DNA of 64,000 bases from Flavobacteriaceae bacterium PS02293 (GTDB taxonomy: Bacteria > Bacteroidota > Bacteroidia > Flavobacteriales > Weeksellaceae), in NCBI GenBank assembly GCA_029960045.1, contig JASCOV010000001.1, forward strand, positions 744,001 to 808,000, in the 5' to 3' direction. The position numbers were made by a program, and so were the translations under genes. The notes beneath the pieces were generated by a model. It had not been told where the DNA came from. It searched no databases and saw only the letters and a list, made by a program, of their open reading frames with translations. Positions 8,373 to 17,489 of this stretch are shown in pieces (the stretch's first letter is position 1; every line of letters begins with the position of its first letter).

Positions 8373-9145
8373 TAAAGGGACAGAAAATCAATTATCAAAG
8401 CCAAAAGGTCAGCATTTTAAAAGATGTTGATGTCAATGTTGGTTATGGCGAATTTCTTGCGATTGTCGGTCCAAATGGCGCCGGAAAATCCAGCCTTTTG
8501 AATCTTCTCGCCAACGAAATCAAAACCGATAACAAAAAAAATATCCAGTTCAAAGACAAAATACTTTCCAATTGGAATCTGGAAGAACTTTCCAAACACA
8601 AAGCCAAATTTTCCCAGCACAATGCGCAGGATATTCCTCTTTTGGTGGCAGATGTTGTGATGATGGGACGTTATCCTTATTTCAGTTCTCAGCCTCATTC
8701 AGAGGATTTCAAATCTGTAGAAAGAGCAATGGCAGAGACGGATGTTGTCCATTTTAAAGAGAGAGAATACAACTCACTTTCAGGTGGCGAGAAGCAGCGT
8801 GTTCATCTCGCTCGTGTTTTGGCTCAGCTGGATAATGAGATAGAAAACACTTTACTTTTCCTAGACGAACCACTTAATAATCTGGATATTAAGCATCAGT
8901 ACAAAACTCTGGAATTGATAAAGAATTTTACGAAAAATAACAATACAGCAATCGTAGTTTTGCACGACCTGAATCTCGCTGCTCAGTTTGCAGACCATAT
9001 TTTGTTAATGGAAAAAGGGCAGGTTTTGTCTTACGGAACGCCGGAAAAAGTGTTCACGGCAGAAATAATTTCCAAGGCTTACAATTTCCCTTGTACGATT
9101 TGTAAACATCCGGTCAATGACAATACGATGATTTTATTTGGTTAA
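8369..9145 (+). CDS. hmuV: Haem ABC transporter ATP-binding protein
   Basis: This 258-residue ABC ATPase powers haem import with HmuU. It shows Walker A GPNGAGKSSL (~34-43), a Q-loop region KFSQHNAQDIP, the signature SLSGGEKQRVHLARVL (~137-151), Walker B TLLFLDEPLNNLD (~165-177) and the switch histidine in VVLHDLNLAAQFADHI. PLLVADVVMMGRYPYF is the helical segment seen in HmuV/FecE-type proteins. The start codon overlaps the hmuU stop. The gene is followed after 17 bases by a methyltransferase gene, so the operon continues. Confidence 0.88.
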   Translation: MIKGQKINYQSQKVSILKDVDVNVGYGEFLAIVGPNGAGKSSLLNLLANEIKTDNKKNIQFKDKILSNWNLEELSKHKAKFSQHNAQDIPLLVADVVMMGRYPYFSSQPHSEDFKSVERAMAETDVVHFKEREYNSLSGGEKQRVHLARVLAQLDNEIENTLLFLDEPLNNLDIKHQYKTLELIKNFTKNNNTAIVVLHDLNLAAQFADHILLMEKGQVLSYGTPEKVFTAEIISKAYNFPCTICKHPVNDNTMILFG

Positions 9146-9162
9146 ATTAAATCTTAAACTAA

Positions 9163-9807
9163 ATGACAGAACAAGAACTCAAAATATTAGCAAAAAACCT
9201 TGCAAATCCAGAAGGAGAAATAGGAAAGGAGGTCGCCAAGATGATGAACGAGACCAATATTTATATGACAAAAGAAACCATCAAAGCCTTGCTTTTATCG
9301 GATAACGAAACGGTTTTGGAACTCGGTCACGGCAACGCTGGACATCTTTCTTATCTTTTGGATTTTGCTGATAATATCAATTATACAGGCTTGGAAATTT
9401 CTGAAACAATGAAAACCGAAGCCGAAACTATCAATCAAAAATATCTTTCTCAAGCCCAATTCCAATTATATGACGGGAAAAATATTCCTTTTGGTAATGA
9501 AAGCTTTGATAAAATAATGACTGTAAACACCATCTATTTTTGGGAAAATCCAGTCGATTTTCTGAATGAGATTTATAGAGTTTTAAAAGAGCATGGAAGT
9601 TTCGTCCTCACATTTGCCAAGAAGGATTTTATGAAAACATTGCCTTTCACATCAGATTTCAAACTTTACAATTATGAAGATATTGAGCTCTTAATTTCTC
9701 AAACAAACTTCAAAAGAATGATAAAATCAGACAAAGAGGAATTCATAACAAGCAAAACCGGCGAACCCGTAAAAAGAGAATATAAAGTTCTGACAATCAA
9801 AAAGTAA
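9163..9807 (+). CDS. Class I SAM-dependent methyltransferase
   Basis: This 214-residue soluble protein has a Rossmann-type SAM site: motif I VLELGHGNAGHLSYLL (~51-66), an acidic end of strand 2 (YTGLEISETM), motif II/III FDKIMTVNTIYFWENP (~121-136) and IYRVLKEHGSFVLTF (~142-156). This is the UbiE/MenG-like layout. No substrate signature can be read. It lies 17 bases after hmuV and upstream of hmuS, so it is very probably part of the haem operon. A role in modifying haem, its breakdown product or a related tetrapyrrole is possible but is inference only. Confidence 0.8.
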   Translation: MTEQELKILAKNLANPEGEIGKEVAKMMNETNIYMTKETIKALLLSDNETVLELGHGNAGHLSYLLDFADNINYTGLEISETMKTEAETINQKYLSQAQFQLYDGKNIPFGNESFDKIMTVNTIYFWENPVDFLNEIYRVLKEHGSFVLTFAKKDFMKTLPFTSDFKLYNYEDIELLISQTNFKRMIKSDKEEFITSKTGEPVKREYKVLTIKK

Positions 9808-9827
9808 TAATACAATTAAACGCAATA

Positions 9828-9878
9828 TTTGTCATTCCGTAGGAATCTAGACTGTTTAGATTCCTACGGAATGACAAA
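9828..9878. repeat. Perfect 22-bp inverted repeat (interspersed hairpin family)
   Basis: Arms at 9828-9849 and 9857-9878 are exact reverse complements (arm begins TTTGTCATTCCGTAGGAATC) around a 7-base loop. A second copy lies at 56681-56736. There is no T run after the stem on either strand, so it is not an ordinary terminator. It sits between the methyltransferase gene and hmuS. Confidence 0.85.
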
Positions 9879-9920
9879 CTGAAATTTAAATAAAATAATC
9901 AATCTAAAAAATAAATTAAT

Positions 9921-10943
9921 ATGAGTACATTAATTAATGAATTAAAAGAAAAATGGGAAGCTCTGAAAGCAGAAAATCCACATCTCAGAATAAGAAATGC
10001 AGCCGAGCAATTAGGCGTTAGCGAAGCAGAATTATTAGCGACAAACGTTGGAAACGGCGTTACAGTTCTTAAATCTGACTTTGCAGACCTTCTTCAGGAA
10101 GTCATCAAACTGGACAAAGTAATGGCTTTGACCAGAAATGACGAATGTGTGCACGAAAGAAAAGGCGTTTATCTAAACCCAGATTTCAGCAATCCTCACG
10201 GGCAGGTTTTCGTAGGAGAAGATATCGATTTGAGGATTTTCATTAACTCTTGGAAATTCGGCTTTTCTGTGATAGAGGGAGATAGAAAGAGTTTTCAATT
10301 CTTCGGAAAAGACGGATTAGCACTTCATAAAATCTATTTAACTAGCAAAAGTAATGAAGCTGAATTCGATGCTTTGACAGAGAAATATAGAGCAGACGAG
10401 CAATCTGCAGAAGTAGTAACCGAAGCTGTTCCCGGAAAACCAGCAGAGAAAGCAGATTCAGAGATTGATGTTGCAGGTTTCCAGCAGGCTTGGAAAGATT
10501 TGAAAGACACGCACGATTTCTTTATGATGCTGAGAAAATTCGGGGTTACAAGAACTCAGGCTTTGAGATTGGCGCCGGAAGGTTATGCTACAAAAATTGA
10601 CAATTCTAAGGTGGTGAATGTTTTGGAAGACGCTTCGGAACAGAATCTGCCAATTATGGTTTTCGTTGGAAACAGAGGAATTATTCAGATTCATACAGGT
10701 GAAGTTAAAAAGACGCTTTGGCATCAACAGTGGTTCAATGTGATGGACCCGGATTTCAATTTGCATCTTGACACAACCAAAATTGCTGAGACCTGGATTA
10801 CCAAAAAACCGACTGAAGATGGCGAGGTTACTTCGGTAGAAGTGTTCAACAAAGAAGGTGATTTTATCGTTCAGCTTTTCGGAAAAAGAAAGCCTGGAAA
10901 TCCTGAACTTCAAGGTTGGAAAGACCTGGTTGCAGGTTTGTAA
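9921..10943 (+). CDS. hmuS: Hemin-degrading factor / haem-handling protein
   Basis: This 340-residue cytoplasmic protein of the HemS/ChuS/HmuS family is made of two similar halves (about 1-165 and 185-340). The first half shows LKEKWEALKAENPHLRIRNAA and SEAELLAT; the second repeats this as FQQAWKDLKDTHDFFMML and FGVTRTQALRLA. FVGNRGIIQIHTGEV and WFNVMDPDFNLHLD are typical of the C-terminal half. Members bind haem delivered by HmuTUV and store or degrade it. Length matches the family. It lies 113 bases after the methyltransferase gene, with a hairpin repeat between, and is followed by a terminator. Confidence 0.87.
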   Translation: MSTLINELKEKWEALKAENPHLRIRNAAEQLGVSEAELLATNVGNGVTVLKSDFADLLQEVIKLDKVMALTRNDECVHERKGVYLNPDFSNPHGQVFVGEDIDLRIFINSWKFGFSVIEGDRKSFQFFGKDGLALHKIYLTSKSNEAEFDALTEKYRADEQSAEVVTEAVPGKPAEKADSEIDVAGFQQAWKDLKDTHDFFMMLRKFGVTRTQALRLAPEGYATKIDNSKVVNVLEDASEQNLPIMVFVGNRGIIQIHTGEVKKTLWHQQWFNVMDPDFNLHLDTTKIAETWITKKPTEDGEVTSVEVFNKEGDFIVQLFGKRKPGNPELQGWKDLVAGL

Positions 10944-10967
10944 AATTTACAGTAGTTATTATTAATG

Positions 10968-11010
10968 AAGCCGTTTTATAGTTTTAATTTACTTTAGAAC
11001 GGTTTTTTTA
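10968..11010 (+). terminator. Terminator after hmuS
   Basis: AGCCGTTTTA pairs (with G-T pairs) with TTAGAACGGT and is followed by TTTTTTT, 25 bases after the hmuS stop. It may end the main haem transcript, leaving chaN to readthrough or a weak local promoter. Confidence 0.65.
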
Positions 11011-11021
11011 TTTGTTTTAAA

Positions 11022-11894
11022 ATGAGAAAGTTAGTATTATTTATTTTTGTATTATGTCTTGGTTTTTTCAAAGCTCAGGATTTCCGTTCTTATCAATTTT
11101 TTGATAAAAAGTCTAAGACTATTTCGCCTGAAAAAGTAATGAAAGAATTGGCTGATTATGACGTTGTTTTCATTGGAGAACATCACGATAATTCTATCAA
11201 TCATTGGCTGGAAAAAAAGATAACAGAAGCTCTTTTCGAAAAGAAAAAAGGACAAATCATTCTTGGAGCAGAAATGTTCGAAAGAGATAATCAACAAGCT
11301 TTGAATTCTTACTTGGCCGGAAAAATTGACACAAAAGTCCTTAAAGATTCAGTCAGACTTTGGAAAAATTATGAGACAGATTACAGACCTTTGCTTGATT
11401 TTGCCAAAGATAAAAAGCTGAAATTTATCGCAACCAATGTTCCAAGGAAATACGCATCTCAAACTTCAAAAAACGGAATAGAAAGCCTGAATCAATTACC
11501 TGATTCTGAGAAAAATTTCATTGCCAAATTACCAATAGAAGTGACTCTTGAAACACCAGGCTACAAAGAAATGAAATCCCTGATGGGAGACCACGTGGAC
11601 GAATTTAAACTAATGAACTTCATTTCAGCACAAGCCATAAAAGATGCAACAATGGCAGAATCAATCTTCAATAATTTGCAGGCTGGAAACACTTTTATCC
11701 ATTACAACGGTGATTATCACAGCAAGCAATATGGCGGAATCTATTGGTATTTAAAAAAGAAAAACCCAAATCTGAAAATAGCTGTAATTTCTGTCTTCGA
11801 ATCGGAAAAATCGGAATTGGTTTTGCCTGAAAAAGATTTTGTTCCGACAGAATTTAATCTTGTGATTCCGAGTGATATGACAAAGACGTATTAA
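11022..11894 (+). CDS. chaN: ChaN-family haem-binding protein
   Basis: This 290-residue exported protein has a signal peptide (MRKLVLFIFVLCLGFFKAQ). It carries the ChaN/Tiki-like fold landmarks: YDVVFIGEHHDNSINHWLE (~47-65), then GAEMFERDNQQALNSYLAG (~86-104), FIATNVPRKYAS (~137-148), and near the C-terminus FIHYNGDYHSKQYGGIYWYL (~225-244). In the family, paired proteins bind haem between monomers and are often coded beside haem receptors, which fits the position 78 bases after hmuS. No lipobox cysteine is seen, unlike many ChaN lipoproteins, so it may be periplasmic. It overlaps the convergent gene on the other strand by four bases. Confidence 0.8.
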   Translation: MRKLVLFIFVLCLGFFKAQDFRSYQFFDKKSKTISPEKVMKELADYDVVFIGEHHDNSINHWLEKKITEALFEKKKGQIILGAEMFERDNQQALNSYLAGKIDTKVLKDSVRLWKNYETDYRPLLDFAKDKKLKFIATNVPRKYASQTSKNGIESLNQLPDSEKNFIAKLPIEVTLETPGYKEMKSLMGDHVDEFKLMNFISAQAIKDATMAESIFNNLQAGNTFIHYNGDYHSKQYGGIYWYLKKKNPNLKIAVISVFESEKSELVLPEKDFVPTEFNLVIPSDMTKTY

Positions 11895-12868
11895 TCTTCA
11901 TAATATTCGAAAGCGTCAATAATATCAAGATAAACACCATCAAATTTGGCATCGGTGATTTTCTTTAAGTAAGAATTATCGTTTCCAAAAATGATATTTT
12001 GCCAATCCTGATTCCAATATTTTACCTTATAATTTCCCGCCCAATCTGGATTTTCTGCGTCTAACCAAGAAGGATGATTGTTGCTCCAATTGCTTTGCCA
12101 GTAATATCTGTAATCTTCTGCTTCACCTATTGACATATAGGATATTACAAGTCTTTTTCCTCCATTTGCCTTGGTTTTCAATTGGTCAATTTCCGATGCA
12201 GTAAAACAATTATTGTCCTTGAAAAACAAATCCATAATTATCAAATCATAATTGGTTTGTTTTACAGAATTGATAAAATCTGTTTTAGAATTAAAATTAG
12301 AAGGGTTTATCAGATAAAGAAAGTTTTTTACCTGAGACATTTTAGTAATGTTATTGGCATTTTCCTGATGAATTGGATTCGGGAAATTCGGAATAGCATT
12401 CAGTTCTCTTTTGTTGGCAGCGAAGGAAATATAACCGGCATTCAGATTTTGGGAATAGGAACTCGTAACCTTTGAAGGGGTGGAGCAATAGTCTGTTGTC
12501 AGAATTGTCTTTCCTGCATTTTTAGAAACATTTAGGAGCGCTTTCAAATATTGATTATCTGTACTGGAAGTCGCTTTGTCATCTTCATCATAACCGAAGA
12601 AAAGATCTTCCTGTCCGTTGGCGTCAATGGCGTTTAGATAGGCAGTGTGTGGATTTCCGGATTTGTCTCCGTTATCTGTAACGAGCTCGATTCCATTTTG
12701 TGGAATAATGATGAAATTAGGGTTGATCGCCTTCGAATATTGACTGATTCCGATGACAAACTCACGCATTCTCTGTTTGTATTCGGTTTCGTTATTAGAG
12801 TCGTCGTCATCATTGTTACAAGATGAAAATATCAGAAACATTGCAAGAAGAATAAGACCTTTTTTCAT
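11891..12868 (-). CDS. GH114-like glycosidase lipoprotein (endo-alpha-1,4-polygalactosaminidase type)
   Basis: This 325-residue lipoprotein has a signal with lipobox FSSC (14-17) followed by an acidic Asn/Asp stretch, usual for Bacteroidota surface lipoproteins. The C-terminal two thirds match the TM1410/GH114 TIM-barrel pattern: YDLIIMDLFF, KRLVISYMSIGEAEDYRYYW (~231-250), WLDAENPDWAGNYKVKYW, and AKFDGVYLDIIDAFEY at the end. The conserved aspartates in NYDLIIMD and GVYLDIID are at the expected places. GH114 enzymes cut polygalactosamine, but many members have unknown substrates. The gene is monocistronic and convergent with chaN, overlapping it by four bases. It is probably unrelated to haem uptake. 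Confidence 0.75.
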   Translation of the reverse strand: MKKGLILLAMFLIFSSCNNDDDDSNNETEYKQRMREFVIGISQYSKAINPNFIIIPQNGIELVTDNGDKSGNPHTAYLNAIDANGQEDLFFGYDEDDKATSSTDNQYLKALLNVSKNAGKTILTTDYCSTPSKVTSSYSQNLNAGYISFAANKRELNAIPNFPNPIHQENANNITKMSQVKNFLYLINPSNFNSKTDFINSVKQTNYDLIIMDLFFKDNNCFTASEIDQLKTKANGGKRLVISYMSIGEAEDYRYYWQSNWSNNHPSWLDAENPDWAGNYKVKYWNQDWQNIIFGNDNSYLKKITDAKFDGVYLDIIDAFEYYED

Positions 12869-13074
12869 TGATAAAGATTGATTTTAAAAACAACGAAAAT
12901 TATCGATAAAGATTTTATGGAAAATATAATAATATTTAATTATAAGTAATTTAGTGATCTCAATCCATAAATTACATTATTGATATTAGCTTTCATATTT
13001 TTCCTGTAGAATTTTTCAAAGGTTTTTAATTTGATTTTATCTGTAATACTATATGTTTCATATTACTATAATAG

Positions 13075-13674
13075 TTACCAGAATTTCCACCAAGGTTTTG
13101 CTTCATTTTTAATTTTAGATATTGGCTTAAAATTAAATTCATCAATTGGTGAAGGATATTTTTCTTGATGAAGTCCATTTGCAATATTGAATAATTTCTT
13201 ATTTCTTGAACTCATTCCATATACTTTCATTATGTAAAAAGCAGTTGCATTGAGTTTGTTTTGAGTAAAGCTATTAATATTGTTTTCGGTAAAAGTTAAG
13301 ATACGATCTAAAAACTTTGGCTTATAGCCACCAATTTTTAAGTAATAATCGAAACTAAGATCACTTTTCAAATTATCTTCAAATAAAATAATTTCTTCTA
13401 AATATCTAAAATTATCATCGGTATATTTGTCCGCAATTATAGAAGTTATCATATGCAAAGTAGTATTTTTCAGCCTTTTTTCAGTCAAGCTAAAGCCTTC
13501 TACATAAATATGTATATCTGTTACTCTGTTTAGGTCTTCATTTTCTATAATTTCATTCAACCAATCTAGAGCATCTACTATAAATACATTGCTGTCGGTT
13601 TCTTTTTTAAAGAATAATTCTGCCGACATTGTTATTTTTTTATAAATAGAGTCATCTAACTCTTGTCTTTCCAT
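13075..13674 (-). CDS. Hypothetical protein, 199 residues
   Basis: I do not recognise this protein. It is soluble and acidic in the first half (SAELFFKKETDSNVFIVDAL, WLNEIIENEDLNRV), contains a SIIADKYTDDNFRYLEEII stretch that looks helical, and ends in a basic, tryptophan-rich tail (KNEAKPWWKFW). No signal peptide, membrane segment or metal-binding motif is visible. It stands alone between the GH114 gene and a divergent response-regulator gene. Its third-codon AT bias resembles that of other poorly expressed genes here. The sequence from 12869 to 13074 downstream of it is AT-rich spacer with no recognisable feature. Confidence 0.55.
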   Translation of the reverse strand: MERQELDDSIYKKITMSAELFFKKETDSNVFIVDALDWLNEIIENEDLNRVTDIHIYVEGFSLTEKRLKNTTLHMITSIIADKYTDDNFRYLEEIILFEDNLKSDLSFDYYLKIGGYKPKFLDRILTFTENNINSFTQNKLNATAFYIMKVYGMSSRNKKLFNIANGLHQEKYPSPIDEFNFKPISKIKNEAKPWWKFW

Positions 13675-13782
13675 ACTATTTGAGATTGCATTAGTTTTTA
13701 TATTTTCAAATATAATTAAAATTTATAGCCGATAAATTCTAGTTAATTACTTTTCCCCATATTTGTAAAAAATTCTTAACAA

Positions 13783-14460
13783 ATGCTGGCACTACTTTTA
13801 GAAGACGATTCTGTTCTATCTTCAGAAATTGCACTTTTTCTGGAATCGAGATCCATAAAAACCGACAAAGCAGAAGACGGCGAAGTTTTTCTGAATATGT
13901 TTACGGCAAAAGAATATGATGTTTTTTTATTGGATATTAACGTTCCGAAAATCAATGGTTTGGATATCTGTAAAACCATCCGTGAAACCAATGCCGAAAC
14001 GCCAATCATCATCATTTCTGCATACGACGGAATCGAAGAAAAAAAGGAAGCTTTTCTGCGTGCTGCCGATGATTATCTCGTGAAACCATTTTTGCTGGAG
14101 GAATTATTGTTGAGGATCAATTCTCAAATGCGAAGACTGACGCCGAAAACCGAGGAAGTCGAAAAAATCGTGATAGAAGATCTTGTAATTCATCCGGAAG
14201 ACAGCAAGGTTTTCCGTTCAGGTGAAGAAATCAATCTTACGGTGAAGGAATTTCAACTTTTGGTTTTATTGGCAAGAGCAAACGGACGGACGCTTTCCAA
14301 GCAATATATTTCCGATGAAGTCTGGAAAAACCAATTTCAATCTACAAACAACGCCATCGAAGTTTACATCAATTTCCTCAGAAAAAAAATCGATAAAAAT
14401 TTTAAAACGAAATTAATACATACAAGACCAGGATTCGGATATTATCTAAGTCCACTTTAA
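13783..14460 (+). CDS. OmpR-type response regulator
   Basis: This 225-residue two-component regulator has a receiver domain (1-120) with the acidic cluster E7-D8-D9, phospho-acceptor D51 in VFLLDINVP, S79 in IIIISAYD and K101 in YLVKPF. It is joined to an OmpR/PhoB winged helix (~130-225: FRSGEEINLTVKEFQLLVLL, NAIEVYINFLRKKID, HTRPGFGYYL). The partner sensor kinase starts 40 bases downstream, so the two should be one operon. The stimulus and regulon cannot be read from the sequence. No regulated gene lies obviously beside the pair; SulP and MFS transporter genes follow on the other strand. Confidence 0.9.
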   Translation: MLALLLEDDSVLSSEIALFLESRSIKTDKAEDGEVFLNMFTAKEYDVFLLDINVPKINGLDICKTIRETNAETPIIIISAYDGIEEKKEAFLRAADDYLVKPFLLEELLLRINSQMRRLTPKTEEVEKIVIEDLVIHPEDSKVFRSGEEINLTVKEFQLLVLLARANGRTLSKQYISDEVWKNQFQSTNNAIEVYINFLRKKIDKNFKTKLIHTRPGFGYYLSPL

Positions 14461-14500
14461 AAAATTAATAATTCATTATTTATAATTAATAATTCTAAAA

Positions 14501-15865
14501 ATGTCTCTGAAACGTAGAATCGCACTTAGTCTTAGCATCGCATTTTCCCTGATTTTTGGGATTATGATGTTTATCGTTTACGTTTCCTTCAATGATTTCC
14601 GAAGAGACGAGTTCAAGGAAAGATTTCAGAAACGTTTGGTTTTTACAGTTAATTTTATCGAGAAATCCAGAGATTTTGAGAAAGAAGCACCCATTTTCTT
14701 TGATGAGAATTCTGACAATGTTTTGCTGAACGAAAACATTATGATTTTTAATGCAGAAAAGGAATTGGTTTACAGTACTTTGAAAGATAAAAAAATCACT
14801 TGGGACGAGACACTTTTGGACAGATTGGATAAAGAAAAAACTGTTTATAATGAGCATTCTGCGCCTGAAATTTTCGCCGCACTTAGAAAGATTAATGGTG
14901 ATAATTATTACATTTTAACTAGCGCTCAGGATGTTACAGGGCAGTCAAAGCTTGATTTTTTGAAATATATGCTGATTTTCTCTTATGTAGTCAGTATTCT
15001 TTTAATCTGGTTTTTCAGCTATTATATCGTTTCAAAATTCTTAGAACCTTTGGAAATTCTTAAGTCCGACATTTCAGAAATCAGTGTTCATAAATTGACA
15101 ATGCCAGTTGCAGTTAAAAATCCTAAGGATGAAATTGGTGTTTTGGCAACTTCTTTTAATCTGATGACAAACCGGTTAAATGATGTTTTCCAGTCACAAA
15201 AAGATTTTAACTCAAGTGCAGCTCACGAGATGCGAACGCCGCTCACAAGAATGGCTTTTCAGCTTGAAAATTTGATCCAATTGGAAAGTCATTCGCCAAA
15301 AACCAAAGCAACTTTACAACAAATGTTGCTGGATGTTTATCAATTGTCGGATCTTACAATATCATTGCTTTTACTTTCGAAGTTTGATAAGGAAGGAATT
15401 GCCAGCGTTTATGAAGAAGTGAGAATTGATGAAGTCGTTTTTGATGCTTTTGAAAAAGTGAATCGTAATTTTCCTGACTTTAAAATGGATTTCCAGATCG
15501 ATGATGAAAGTATTGAAGATTCAATTCTAACAGTAAAAGGTATTAAATCTTTACTTGAAATAACCTTCGTTAATTTATTCAAAAATGCTGCATTGTATTC
15601 AGACAATCAGGAAGTTGATATTTCAATTAAAGAAACCGAATTCCGGATCATTGTCAATGTTTTTTCAAAAGGCACAATCATTCCTATTTCTGAAAGAGAA
15701 AAACTTTTCGAAGCTTTTATGAGAGGCAGCAATTCTCAAAACAAATCAGGTTCCGGTCTTGGTCTCCGCATCGTAAAACGTATCTTGGAGTATCATAAAG
15801 CCGATATTTCTTATAGTTCACTCTCTGATAAGGAGAATCTTTTTACGGTTACTTTTAATAAGTAA
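14501..15865 (+). CDS. Sensor histidine kinase
   Basis: This 454-residue inner-membrane kinase has TM1 at ~7-29, an extracytoplasmic sensor segment of about 125 residues, TM2 at ~154-176 and a HAMP linker (~177-230). The dimerisation/phosphoacceptor helix carries H242 in SSAAHEMRTPLTRM. The HATPase domain has NLFKNAALYS (N box), a weak G1 region, and SGSGLGLRIVKRILEYH (G2). It should phosphorylate the response regulator coded just upstream. The layout and the SAAHEMRTPL motif are like BaeS/CusS-class kinases. The ligand is unknown. Confidence 0.9.
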   Translation: MSLKRRIALSLSIAFSLIFGIMMFIVYVSFNDFRRDEFKERFQKRLVFTVNFIEKSRDFEKEAPIFFDENSDNVLLNENIMIFNAEKELVYSTLKDKKITWDETLLDRLDKEKTVYNEHSAPEIFAALRKINGDNYYILTSAQDVTGQSKLDFLKYMLIFSYVVSILLIWFFSYYIVSKFLEPLEILKSDISEISVHKLTMPVAVKNPKDEIGVLATSFNLMTNRLNDVFQSQKDFNSSAAHEMRTPLTRMAFQLENLIQLESHSPKTKATLQQMLLDVYQLSDLTISLLLLSKFDKEGIASVYEEVRIDEVVFDAFEKVNRNFPDFKMDFQIDDESIEDSILTVKGIKSLLEITFVNLFKNAALYSDNQEVDISIKETEFRIIVNVFSKGTIIPISEREKLFEAFMRGSNSQNKSGSGLGLRIVKRILEYHKADISYSSLSDKENLFTVTFNK

Positions 15866-15915
15866 GGTTTTAAGTGCTTTTACTTTGAAGCTCTTGAAGA
15901 TATTTTAAATTAAAA

Positions 15916-17442
15916 TCAATCTTTCAAAACATTATAGTCAAGATCTTCAATAATATTAATGTTCACGACGTTTTCTGCATTTCTGATCAATCGCAGACAA
16001 TCCGGACTCAGATGTTTCAGACGAACCGTTTTTCCTTGACTATGATAACGTTCAGTCAGTTTATTCAGAATATCAATGGCTGACATATCAACTACTCGGC
16101 TTTCCTTAAAGTCAATAACCACTTCTTTTGGGTCATTCGTCACATCAAATTTTTCAGCAAAAACAGTCGTAGAACCAAAGAATAATGGTCCAAAAATCTC
16201 GTAATGTTTCACGCCGTTTTCATCAACAAACTTTCTCGCTCTTATTCTTTTCGCACTTTCCCAAGCAAAAACCAAAGCCGAAATAATCACACCAATCAAA
16301 ACCGCCAAAGCCAGATTATGAAGGAAAACAGTAATCAAAGTCACGACAACCATCACGAAAATATCAGACTTTGGAAATCTTTTTATCGCCTTAAAACTTG
16401 CCCATTCAAACGTTCCGATAGAAACCATTATCATTACGCCTACCAAAGCAGCGACAGGCATTTTCCCAATTACAGGCGCTCCAAAAAGTATAATTAATAA
16501 AATAACCAAAGCAGCGATAATTCCAGACAATCTGGCTCTTGCTCCAGCTGATAAATTAACCAAAGTCTGAGCAATCATCGGACAACCACCCATTCCAAGG
16601 AAGAATCCGTTTAAGATATTCGCTGTTCCTTGAGCGAGGCATTCTCGATTGCTGTTTCCTTTTGTATTTGTAATTTCATCAACCAGATTTAAAGTCAATA
16701 AACCTTCTGTCAATCCAACGGTTGACATTATCAAAGCAAATGGAAAAATGACTTTCAAAACTTCAAAAGATAATTCAACATTCGGGATATGAAACGGTGG
16801 GAAACCTCCGGCAATATTAGCAATATCATTCACAGTTTTAGTTTGGATTCCGAAAATCATTACCAAAGCAAAAGTGACAGCAATCGCCACCAAAGAAGCT
16901 GGGATTTTCTTTGTGAATTTTGGAAATATTAATACGACAGAAATCGTCAAGGCTACTAAGCCAATCATTGTATAAAGTGGATTTCCTGACAACCAATTCT
17001 CTGTTCCTTGAACCCTAAATTGATTAATCTGCGACATAAAAATCACAATTGCCAATCCATTCACAAAACCATACATCACCGACTGTGGAACCAATCTTAT
17101 GAATTTCCCCAATTTGAAAACTCCGATAATAATCTGAATAATTCCTGCTAAAACAACAGTTGCAAAAACATATTCGATACCGTGAGAAATCATTAATGGA
17201 ATTAGAACAATAACAGTTGCACCTGCTCCTCCTGAAATCAATCCTGGTCTTCCGCCGAGAATAGCAGTTACCAATCCCATTATAAAGGCGGCGTACAAAC
17301 CTGTCAACGGCGAAAATCCTGCTAGAATGGCAAACGACAGAGATTCTGGAATCATTGTCATCGCAACGGTTAGTCCTGCGAATATTTCGTTTTTGTAATT
17401 TACTTTTTGAGAGAAATCAAAAAGATTGAGAACTTTCTGCAT
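15916..17442 (-). CDS. SulP-family anion transporter with STAS domain
   Basis: This 508-residue inner-membrane transporter of the SLC26/SulP family has the family start (NEIFAGLTVAMTMIPESLSF, 17-37), FSPLTGLYAAFIMGLVTAIL, GGRPGLISGGAGATVIV, and a QGTANILNGFFLGMGGCPMI stretch in the second half. The last ~110 residues are a STAS domain (EVVIDFKESRVVDMSAIDIL at ~440). Substrates in the family include sulfate, bicarbonate and dicarboxylates; the exact one cannot be told. It has no cysteine-assimilation neighbours. The MFS transporter gene upstream on the same strand is separated by 47 bases, so the two may share a transcript. Confidence 0.87.
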   Translation of the reverse strand: MQKVLNLFDFSQKVNYKNEIFAGLTVAMTMIPESLSFAILAGFSPLTGLYAAFIMGLVTAILGGRPGLISGGAGATVIVLIPLMISHGIEYVFATVVLAGIIQIIIGVFKLGKFIRLVPQSVMYGFVNGLAIVIFMSQINQFRVQGTENWLSGNPLYTMIGLVALTISVVLIFPKFTKKIPASLVAIAVTFALVMIFGIQTKTVNDIANIAGGFPPFHIPNVELSFEVLKVIFPFALIMSTVGLTEGLLTLNLVDEITNTKGNSNRECLAQGTANILNGFFLGMGGCPMIAQTLVNLSAGARARLSGIIAALVILLIILFGAPVIGKMPVAALVGVMIMVSIGTFEWASFKAIKRFPKSDIFVMVVVTLITVFLHNLALAVLIGVIISALVFAWESAKRIRARKFVDENGVKHYEIFGPLFFGSTTVFAEKFDVTNDPKEVVIDFKESRVVDMSAIDILNKLTERYHSQGKTVRLKHLSPDCLRLIRNAENVVNINIIEDLDYNVLKD

Positions 17443-17489
17443 ACCAATTTAAAATGCGAAAATAGGAAGAATTTGACTGGAAAGATATT

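Noticed and set aside
9828..9878. Rho-independent terminator after the methyltransferase gene
   Set aside because: The stem is long and perfect but lacks a T tract on either strand, and a second copy sits elsewhere.
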